From the NCBI GenBank assembly GCA_949346185.1, contig CASGVX010000084.1:1-8338 (forward strand): DNA of 8,338 bases, in the 5' to 3' direction. The stretch comes from an uncultured Lachnospiraceae bacterium (GTDB lineage Bacteria; Bacillota; Clostridia; Lachnospirales; Lachnospiraceae). The notes beneath the pieces are model-generated. The model searched no databases, was not told the DNA's origin, and worked only from the letters and a program-made list of their open reading frames with translations. The translations under genes and the position numbers were made by a program. Below, one piece after another: positions 1 through 4,813 of the stretch; position 1 is the first letter of the stretch; the number at the start of each line of letters is the position of its first letter.

Positions 1-232
1 CCTTCCTAGTCTCATATAATTCTCTGGCCTTTTGGTATACCTTGGGATCATAGGTGTCCACATCATCGGAAAACTGGGTTTCCGCCCGGTCTATATTTAA
101 AAAAGAAAGCGGATCCTTCCCCGCCACCTCCTTGGCCTCCTGCCGATTGTACACGTCATAGGGAAGGGCTGCCACCCTGGAAGCCACATCCTCTCTAGGC
201 CGCACTGCTACAAATGGTCTGATTGTCGCCAT
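1..232 (-). CDS. DUF1015 family protein, N-terminal part (cut by window edge)
   Basis: The frame opens with ATG at 232 and stays open for 77 codons to the window edge. A GAGG Shine-Dalgarno lies about 6 bases upstream. The N-terminus (MATIRPFVAVRP, then AALPYDV near residues 21-27 and PLSFLNIDRAE near residues 41-51) is typical of the DUF1015 family, soluble proteins of roughly 400 residues whose biochemical role is not established. From general knowledge, DUF1015 genes in Clostridia often follow serC and serA (serine biosynthesis). Here the gene appears to start its own transcript, with a promoter directly upstream, and whatever lies downstream is outside the window. It is divergent from the HAD-GNAT gene. 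Family assignment is by recognition of the N-terminal motifs only. Confidence 0.8.
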   Translation of the reverse strand, partial: MATIRPFVAVRPREDVASRVAALPYDVYNRQEAKEVAGKDPLSFLNIDRAETQFSDDVDTYDPKVYQKARELYETRK

Positions 233-275
233 ACTCTACCTCAACTTTCCTGCTTGCTTGTCTAATTCCTCACAT

Positions 276-304
276 ACTATCTTAGTATAGCAGAAATACG
301 CCAA
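276..304 (-). promoter_or_regulatory. Candidate promoter of the DUF1015 gene with overlapping dyad
   Basis: Read on the minus strand, a TTGGCG -35 element (299-304) is separated by 17 bp from a GATAGT -10 element (276-281), each 4 of 6 to consensus. An alternative -10, TATACT (284-289), lacks a good -35. A perfect inverted repeat, ATACTA-tct-TAGTAT (274-288), overlaps both -10 candidates and could be an operator, or may simply reflect the AT-rich -10 region. Confidence 0.4.
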
Positions 305-472
305 AAAACATATCCCCTTTTTCCATACTGCAGACAAACTCCCGCTCTGCAGTTACCATCCACTTCATTCCGCTGTCCGCCGGACATCTTGCGCCCTCTC
401 TTTGCCATCTCAGGAACCGACTGCGGAGCTCCCCTTCCCTCAAAAGTCAAATGTCCCGCAGCAAACCATGAT

Positions 473-501
473 TTGTACTTTTTCCCATTCTCTGGTATAC
501 T
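473..501 (+). promoter_or_regulatory. Vegetative promoter of the HAD-GNAT gene
   Basis: TTGTAC (473-478) and TATACT (496-501) are separated by exactly 17 bp. This predicts a transcription start near 508 and a 5' leader of about 70 bases before the ATG at 580. The match to the SigA consensus is good, and the orientation and position suit the gene. Confidence 0.7.
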
Positions 502-508
502 GATACCA
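493..508. promoter_or_regulatory. Perfect 16-bp dyad over the -10 element (putative operator)
   Basis: TGGTAT-actg-ATACCA is a perfect 6-bp-arm inverted repeat that covers the -10 hexamer and the predicted start of the HAD-GNAT transcript. Its placement suits a repressor site. The TGGTAT/ATACCA arms resemble sites of GntR-type regulators, but no regulator gene is visible here, so the regulator is unknown. Confidence 0.4.
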
Positions 509-579
509 ATCCATTGCAATCCATCAGATATTTAGGGAAAGTCATACGATTCAATAGAATACAAAACGGAGGGATGCTT

Positions 580-1758
580 ATGTTAAAAGCGATTATATTT
601 GATATGGACGGCGTCATTATTGACAGCGAGCCCCAGCACGCCCAGGCGGCAATGCGAGTATTCAAGCGGCATGGGGCAGACGCAGACTACGACTACTGTA
701 CCAGCTTTATCGGCAGTTCCACGCAGGCGATGACCGAGGATGCCATTGAGAAGTTCGGCATGGACACACCCTTGGAAGAACTTCTGCGTGAAATGAATGC
801 AGAAAAAAAGAAGGTCTTAAAAGAAGAGGGCTACGCCATACTGCCCGGTGTCAGAGAACTGATTAGGAATCTATACCAAAACGGCCTCCGACTCGCCATC
901 GCATCATCCTCCACCCCCTCGGAGATTGAAAATACTGTAAAAACCTTGGGAATCAAAAAATATTTTACAAAACTGATATCCAGCAGCCAAGTAGAACATC
1001 CCAAGCCAGCTCCCGACAGTTTTCTGCTGGCATTAAAAGAACTGGGCGTGAATGCAAGGGAAACCATGGTGGTGGAGGACTCCTGCTTCGGAACCCAGGC
1101 AGCAAAGGCCGCCGGCATCACCTGCGTGGGATTTGTCAATCCCCATTCCGGACAGCAGGACCTATCCGCCGCAGACGTGCTATTGGAATCCTTCGAGGCC
1201 ATCGACCACCGTTTCTTTAAAAACGTGCATATGCGCAGCAGCGGCAAGCCTATCACCATCGCCGACACCAAGCGATTAATCATCCGCGAGATGTCTACGG
1301 AGGATGTGCCCGATATGTATGAGATGTACAAGAATCCAGAAGTGCGGAAATATATCCCAGACATTGATGAATACCTAGAAGTAGAAGTGGAGAAGCAAGC
1401 CGCCTACATCCGCAATGTCTATTCCTTCTATGGATATGGCATCTGGGGAGTGTTTAGCAAGACATCCCGGAAAATCATAGGGCGGTGCGGCATTGAAAAC
1501 CTTATGATAGATGGAAAGGAAGAGATCGCCCTGTCCTATCTCCTTGATAACAAGCACTGGGGATACGGATATGCCTTGGAATGCTGCAATGCCATCTTTG
1601 ACTATGCCAGAAAGGAACTGGATATTTCCCGCATCGTGGCAATCATCGACAAGGAGAACGCCCGCTCCATCCACACGGCGAAAAATTTGAATATGTGTCT
1701 GGAGAAAGAAATCACATACAAAGGCCGGGACAGCCTGCTATATAGCATCAAATTCTAA
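580..1758 (+). CDS. HAD-family phosphatase (beta-phosphoglucomutase type) fused to a GNAT N-acetyltransferase
   Basis: This is a 392-aa cytoplasmic two-domain enzyme. Residues 1 to about 215 are a HAD subfamily I hydrolase: motif I DMDGVIIDSEP has nucleophile D8 and acid/base D10, motif II is S109 in IASSS, motif III is K142 in HPKPAPDS, and motif IV is VVEDS with E166 and D167. The cap is helical, as in beta-phosphoglucomutase and sugar-phosphate phosphatases. Residues about 228-392 are a GNAT domain of the RimJ/RimL type, opening TKRLIIREMSTED and carrying the acetyl-CoA loop HWGYGYALE at 327-335 (pattern xxGxGxA). The start at 580 is chosen because GGAGGG (568-573) lies 6 bases upstream; the frame opens earlier, at 514, without a ribosome site. 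The gene is monocistronic, with a promoter at 473-501 and a hairpin directly after the stop. Substrates of both halves are unknown. Confidence 0.88.
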   Translation: MLKAIIFDMDGVIIDSEPQHAQAAMRVFKRHGADADYDYCTSFIGSSTQAMTEDAIEKFGMDTPLEELLREMNAEKKKVLKEEGYAILPGVRELIRNLYQNGLRLAIASSSTPSEIENTVKTLGIKKYFTKLISSSQVEHPKPAPDSFLLALKELGVNARETMVVEDSCFGTQAAKAAGITCVGFVNPHSGQQDLSAADVLLESFEAIDHRFFKNVHMRSSGKPITIADTKRLIIREMSTEDVPDMYEMYKNPEVRKYIPDIDEYLEVEVEKQAAYIRNVYSFYGYGIWGVFSKTSRKIIGRCGIENLMIDGKEEIALSYLLDNKHWGYGYALECCNAIFDYARKELDISRIVAIIDKENARSIHTAKNLNMCLEKEITYKGRDSLLYSIKF

Positions 1759-1768
1759 GCAAGAGAAA

Positions 1769-1811
1769 AGCCAAAAAGAGACAGGCCAGCGAAACCTGTC
1801 TCTTTTTGGCT
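1769..1811. terminator. Bidirectional rho-independent terminator
   Basis: A perfect 17-bp inverted repeat (1769-1785 with 1795-1811) encloses a 9-base loop. The inner stem GAGACAGG/CCTGTCTC is flanked by AAAAA on the left and TTTTT on the right, so each strand presents a GC-containing hairpin followed by a U tract. It begins 10 bp after the HAD-GNAT stop and lies about 130 bp past the end of the convergent lipoprotein gene, so it can serve both. Confidence 0.85.
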
Positions 1812-1942
1812 GTACCAATCATTCCGTCGATGGCACAAATGGATATCCACCATTCACCGTCTCTTCCTATCCATCTCCTCATGCAATGGCCTCACCTTGC
1901 CAGCCAGCATAGATTGGCGATAACGCCTCTACTCCGCAATCA

Positions 1943-2341
1943 TCAGTTTTTGCCGCTAGTCTCTGAATTATTGGTATCCGTGGCATTATCCTTCTCGCCG
2001 TCATCCAGAGCGCCCTCCGTATCATCCGTGGCATCATTCAGCACATCCCCGGCGGCATCTCCTGCGTCACGGACGGCATCCCCGGCACCGTCCACCGCAT
2101 CCTTAGCGGCATCCCCCGTATCGTCCAGAGCATCCTTGGCAGCGTCTCCCGTATCGTCCAAGGCATCCTCCCCATCCTGCATTGCATCGTCTGTCTCTTT
2201 CGGCGCCATCGTCTCCTGAGCCTCCGGACTGGCACTGGCACCATTGTCATCCTTGTTATTGCCGCATCCCACGAAGACCATGGCAGACAAGCACATCGCT
2301 GCCGTCAAAACCAGATATTTTTTCTTCAAAACATTCACCAC
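1943..2341 (-). CDS. Small acidic lipoprotein with 11-residue repeats
   Basis: This is a predicted surface lipoprotein of up to 132 aa. A basic n-region (LKKKYL), a hydrophobic stretch and a lipobox FVGC place lipidated Cys at residue 26. Residues 59-113 are five 11-residue units (twice DALDDTGDAAK, then DAVDGAGDAVR and two more diverged copies), rich in Asp, Ala and Gly. The period suggests an amphipathic helix with a right-handed 11/3 twist, as in LEA, apolipoprotein or YtxH-like repeats. The tail is polar (DNATDTNNSETSGKN). The start is uncertain: GTG at 2341 or 2338, or TTG at 2329, which gives the most typical signal peptide. An AGAAAGG ribosome site ends 1, 4 or 13 bases before these starts. 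There is no enzymatic motif and the function is unknown. It lies downstream of citrate synthase but has its own leader. Confidence 0.75.
   Translation of the reverse strand: MVNVLKKKYLVLTAAMCLSAMVFVGCGNNKDDNGASASPEAQETMAPKETDDAMQDGEDALDDTGDAAKDALDDTGDAAKDAVDGAGDAVRDAGDAAGDVLNDATDDTEGALDDGEKDNATDTNNSETSGKN
2010..2175 (-). repeat. 33-bp tandem repeats encoding 11-residue units
   Basis: The 11-residue protein units correspond to a 33-bp DNA period. Thirteen bases, CCCGTATCGTCCA, recur exactly at 2115-2127 and 2148-2160, 33 bp apart, and the flanking bases are also similar. Outer copies have diverged. This suggests growth by in-frame duplication, and copy number may vary between strains. Confidence 0.65.
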
Positions 2342-2383
2342 ACCTTTCTGTCAGCTACGATTCACAGCCATTCACTCTTTCCT

Positions 2384-2452
2384 ATGATAGCCTTGCAAAT
2401 AGTAACTTTTACGTTACCGTGAATAGTAACCTTCTATCATTTTATTTGCAAA
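2384..2452. promoter_or_regulatory. Repeat-dense leader of the lipoprotein gene, probable regulator-binding region
   Basis: The stretch contains AATAGTAAC twice as a direct repeat (2398-2406 and 2422-2430), an inverted GTTAC between them (2413-2417), and flanking arms ATGATAG (2384-2390) and CTATCAT (2434-2440). TTGCAAAT lies inside (2393-2400) and the palindrome TTTGCAAA just outside (2445-2452). Read on the minus strand, TATCAT (2384-2389) is a plausible -10, 5 of 6 to consensus, but no -35 lies 16-19 bp upstream. The repeats sit where an activator would bind. No regulator can be named. Confidence 0.4.
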
Positions 2453-2563
2453 ATTAGTATGGCTCTCGCTTGAAAAAATATGCAATAAATGTTACGATTT
2501 ATATTTATTAATGAAATTTGCTTGTTTTGAAATCAACGGTAAAAGCCGTTCGCGCCTTACCAG

Positions 2564-3922
2564 TTATTTTAACACCTTATGCTGCCCCACATACTTGTAT
2601 GCCGGACGGATAATCTTCCCCTTATTCACCAGCTCCTCCAAGCGATGGGCGCTCCATCCCGCCATTCTGGATATGGCAAAGAGCGGGGTAAAAAGTTCCT
2701 CCGGTATGCCCAGCATGGTATAGATCAACCCGCTATAAAAATCAACATTGGCACAGATTGGCTTTAATATGTGAGAGCGTTTCATCAAAAGCTCCTTGCT
2801 AATCCGCTCCACCCTGTCATAGAGGGCAAATTCCTTCTCCATACCCTTGACCTTGGCCAGCCTCTGGGCATAATCCTTCAATACTACTTCCCGGGGATCC
2901 GACAACGTATACACCGCATGGCCAATGCCATAAATCAGCCCCAGCCCGTCAAAAGCTTCCTTCCGAAGCACTCTCTGCAGGTAAATGCAAATCTGCTCCT
3001 CATCCTCCAAATCACTGCAGCACTCCCGCAATTCTCCCATCATCTGCTGCACCTTCAAGTTGGCTCCACCGTGACGGGGTCCTTTCAGAGAGGCGATGGA
3101 TGCTGCCACGGCAGAGTAAGTGTCCGTGCCGGAAGAAGTCACCACATGATTGGTAAAGGTGGAATTATTCCCGCCCCCGTGCTCGGCGTGAAGCACCAGA
3201 GCCGCATCCAGCACCCTAGCCTCCAGCGTGGTAAATTTTCCGTTTGGCCGAAGCATATGTAATATATTTTCCGCAGTGGAGTATTCCTTCTTCGCCGGCT
3301 TAATCACCAGGCTGTCAAAATAATGGAAATGCCTGTATGCATGGTGATTATACACCGCAATCAAAGGCATCTTCGCAATGAGCTGCAACGACTGGCGCAG
3401 CACGTTGGGAACGGTAATATCATCCGGATTGCTGTCATAGGAATACAAAGTCAGCACGCTCTTCTGCAATCCGTTCATGAGATTGGGGCTGGGCGCCTTC
3501 ATAATCACGTCCCGGACAAACTGGCCGGATAATTCCTGCAAGCTGCCCAGAATCTCCACAAAATCCTCCAGCTGCCTCTCATCGGGAAGATTGCCAAATA
3601 ATAGCAGATACGTGGCCTCCTCATAGGCATAGCGCTTCTCCACGCCAGAACCAACCAGTTCCTTTACATCATATCCCTGATAATACAATTTCCCATCCGC
3701 CGGCTCCTTCACCCCGTCCACAATCTGGTATCCAGCCACATCAGAAATCTCAGTGAGTCCCGTCAGGACACCCTTTCCCGTACTGTCCCGCAGCCCTCTT
3801 TTCACATCGTATTCCTGATACAGATTCAAATCAATCGCTCCGGACTGCATGCAGTTTTCCACCAGTTCGTCAAACTTGCTGTCCAGTGTCTCTGTCAAGG
3901 ACATCATTGTATGCTCTTTCAT
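2564..3922 (-). CDS. Citrate synthase
   Basis: A 452-aa cytoplasmic enzyme that condenses acetyl-CoA and oxaloacetate to citrate, here probably feeding 2-oxoglutarate and glutamate synthesis in an anaerobe. The catalytic triad is visible by comparison with the pig enzyme: H248 in LHAEHGGGN, H335 in GIGHAVY and D394 in NVDFYSG. The GPRHGGAN segment near residues 281-288 and ISRMAGWSAHRLEE near residues 417-430 are also characteristic. An N-terminal extension of about 60 residues precedes the core. The start at 3922 is chosen because AAAGGGGG lies 8 bases upstream; the frame runs 22 codons further, but without a better ribosome site and into the leader. The gene has its own promoter (4012-4040). 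Neither aconitase nor isocitrate dehydrogenase is adjacent in the window. After the stop there is only a weak hairpin (AACGG/CCGTT, 2535-2550) without a U tract, so some read-through into the lipoprotein gene is possible. Confidence 0.95.
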   Translation of the reverse strand: MKEHTMMSLTETLDSKFDELVENCMQSGAIDLNLYQEYDVKRGLRDSTGKGVLTGLTEISDVAGYQIVDGVKEPADGKLYYQGYDVKELVGSGVEKRYAYEEATYLLLFGNLPDERQLEDFVEILGSLQELSGQFVRDVIMKAPSPNLMNGLQKSVLTLYSYDSNPDDITVPNVLRQSLQLIAKMPLIAVYNHHAYRHFHYFDSLVIKPAKKEYSTAENILHMLRPNGKFTTLEARVLDAALVLHAEHGGGNNSTFTNHVVTSSGTDTYSAVAASIASLKGPRHGGANLKVQQMMGELRECCSDLEDEEQICIYLQRVLRKEAFDGLGLIYGIGHAVYTLSDPREVVLKDYAQRLAKVKGMEKEFALYDRVERISKELLMKRSHILKPICANVDFYSGLIYTMLGIPEELFTPLFAISRMAGWSAHRLEELVNKGKIIRPAYKYVGQHKVLK

Positions 3923-3968
3923 GACTGGTTCCCCCTTTACTTCCATTTCTTGCTGCATATTTGTATTT

Positions 3969-3978
3969 TTGTATACAA
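3969..3978. promoter_or_regulatory. TTGTATACAA palindrome in the citrate synthase leader
   Basis: This is a perfect 10-bp palindrome, with another TTGTAT just beside it (3961-3966). It lies about 30 bp downstream of the predicted transcription start and upstream of the ribosome site, a plausible roadblock operator. A palindrome this short can arise by chance in AT-rich DNA. Confidence 0.3.
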
Positions 3979-3993
3979 CAAACCCCAAAAAAT

Positions 3994-4042
3994 ACTTGAC
4001 GCTATCTTTATATAATAACTCATAGAAAGAATCACGTCAAGT
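3994..4042. promoter_or_regulatory. Inverted repeat bracketing the citrate synthase promoter
   Basis: ACTTGACG (3994-4001) and CGTCAAGT (4035-4042) are perfect 8-bp arms 41 bp apart centre to centre, about four helical turns. One arm contains the -35 element and the other lies just downstream of the predicted start. This arrangement suits a regulator that contacts both sides of the promoter. The regulator is unknown. Confidence 0.45.
4012..4040 (-). promoter_or_regulatory. Strong vegetative promoter of the citrate synthase gene
   Basis: On the minus strand TTGACG (4035-4040, 5 of 6) and TATTAT (4012-4017, 5 of 6) are exactly 17 bp apart. The predicted transcription start is near 4005, giving a leader of about 83 bases before the ATG at 3922. 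Confidence 0.8.
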
Positions 4043-4134
4043 TTTCACAAAAACCTGCACTGAATCCTGATAATATTCCCAGCCATTGATTCCCTCTTGC
4101 GATAGACACGCTGCACGGATTACTGAAATCCCCT

Positions 4135-4157
4135 CTAGGAAGCAAGGCTTTTCCTAG
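4135..4157 (-). terminator. Weak hairpin at the end of the serpin operon
   Basis: CTAGGAA (4135-4141) pairs with TTCCTAG (4151-4157) around a 9-base loop, and the stem overlaps the TAG stop of the 201-aa gene. There is no U tract after it on the minus strand, so it may be an RNA-stabilising or weak termination element, not a standard intrinsic terminator. Confidence 0.3.
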
Positions 4158-4759
4158 GAAATCCAAGAACTGCCTGCATTATTGAAATCATAGTTCCACT
4201 TGCCACCTTCTCTCTCAGCTTTGCAGTCATCCTTCCCCACTGCCCCATCGCCAGAGCGCCATGCAGACATGGAAAAGATAATGCAATCCTCCTTCTCCGT
4301 CGTCACTTTCAATGTCAGGAGCAGCCCATCCGACCAATGGATTCCCATCCCGCCCTGCCTTTCATTCTTAATATGCCCAGCCTTTTCCAATTCCTCGAAA
4401 GTACCGAAAATAACCTTGCTTTTATAAAACTTTTCCTTCAGCCGCGAAGCCAGAACTTGCCCCTCCTTCTCCGTCAGACTCCCCGCTTGGCTGAAATCAA
4501 AGCCAAAAATCGCCACGTCTTGCGCCAGACCAAAATCTGACCGTATCAAATCATGCAAGGCGGAAAAATACAGGTCAACTAATTCCTCCCTGACAGATTC
4601 CGTCTTTTCCCTCATTGTACCCTCTCCTGTCGCCCCATTTCCGAAGGACTTCACTGCCCCGGTCTTCCCTGACTGCCCATCCCCCCTGAACTGAGCAGTA
4701 AAGATGACTGCGCCCCCGATTGCCACCATGGCAAGCATGCGAAATATCCATTTTCCCAT
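4154..4759 (-). CDS. Membrane-anchored protein of unknown family, third gene of the serpin operon
   Basis: A 201-aa protein with one N-terminal membrane segment (about residues 4-23, after MGK) and an extracytoplasmic remainder. Residues 24-50 are a Gly/Ser/Thr-rich linker and residues about 51-201 a folded domain. Its notable features are an amphipathic helix (EELVDLYFSALHDLIRSD), the segment FGTFEELEKAGHI, alternating hydrophobic strands (LLLTLKV, CIIFSMSAWRSGDGAV) and a C-terminal GGKWNYD. I do not recognise the family and no catalytic motif stands out. The start at 4759 is chosen because GGCGGGGG lies 5 bases upstream and the signal anchor then sits at the N-terminus; an in-frame ATG at 4810 has only a weak ribosome site. 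The gene follows the serpin gene by 54 bp, so it is probably co-transcribed and may act with it at the cell surface. Confidence 0.72.
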   Translation of the reverse strand: MGKWIFRMLAMVAIGGAVIFTAQFRGDGQSGKTGAVKSFGNGATGEGTMREKTESVREELVDLYFSALHDLIRSDFGLAQDVAIFGFDFSQAGSLTEKEGQVLASRLKEKFYKSKVIFGTFEELEKAGHIKNERQGGMGIHWSDGLLLTLKVTTEKEDCIIFSMSAWRSGDGAVGKDDCKAEREGGKWNYDFNNAGSSWIS

Positions 4760-4780
4760 AAAAACCCCCGCCTTTCCAAT

Positions 4781-4804
4781 GTCTGCAGCACTAGAGCCGC
4801 AGAC
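4781..4804 (-). other. Intercistronic hairpin between the serpin and 201-aa genes
   Basis: GTCTGC and GCAGAC (4781-4786 with 4799-4804) form a perfect 6-bp stem, extendable to 9 pairs with one G-U pair and a 6-base loop. It has no U tract. It begins 10 bases after the serpin stop and could lower expression of the third gene or protect the upstream message from degradation. Confidence 0.4.
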
Positions 4805-4813
4805 ATTCATTCA

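Noticed and set aside
277..519. 80-codon open frame on the minus strand in the divergent intergenic region
   Set aside because: It overlaps both divergent promoters, has no ribosome binding site, and its product has no recognisable family features.
514..579. Upstream start for the HAD-GNAT protein (22 extra residues)
   Set aside because: It lies within a few bases of the predicted transcription start and has no ribosome site, while the ATG at 580 has GGAGGG 6 bases upstream and begins exactly at the canonical HAD strand.
831..1364. 177-codon frame on the minus strand
   Set aside because: It is wholly antisense to the HAD-GNAT gene, whose frame carries all catalytic motifs; the antisense product has no family features.
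2010..2175. CRISPR-like array in the repetitive stretch
   Set aside because: The repeats are in frame, contiguous and coding, without regular unique spacers.
1806..2219. 137-codon plus-strand frame rich in Ser, Ala and Pro
   Set aside because: It is the antisense shadow of the repeat-coding lipoprotein gene; the repetitive composition simply mirrors the 33-bp repeats.
2535..2550. Intrinsic terminator after citrate synthase
   Set aside because: The AACGG/CCGTT stem has only 5 pairs and no U tract, so it is not listed as a feature.
3923..3988. 22-residue N-terminal extension of citrate synthase
   Set aside because: It covers the leader and the TTGTATACAA palindrome; the ATG at 3922 has a strong AAAGGGGG ribosome site.
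4021..4130. Riboswitch or small RNA between the serpin operon and the citrate synthase promoter
   Set aside because: Only a 5-bp dyad (GGATT/AATCC near 4117-4131) is visible, with no conserved aptamer pattern or terminator.
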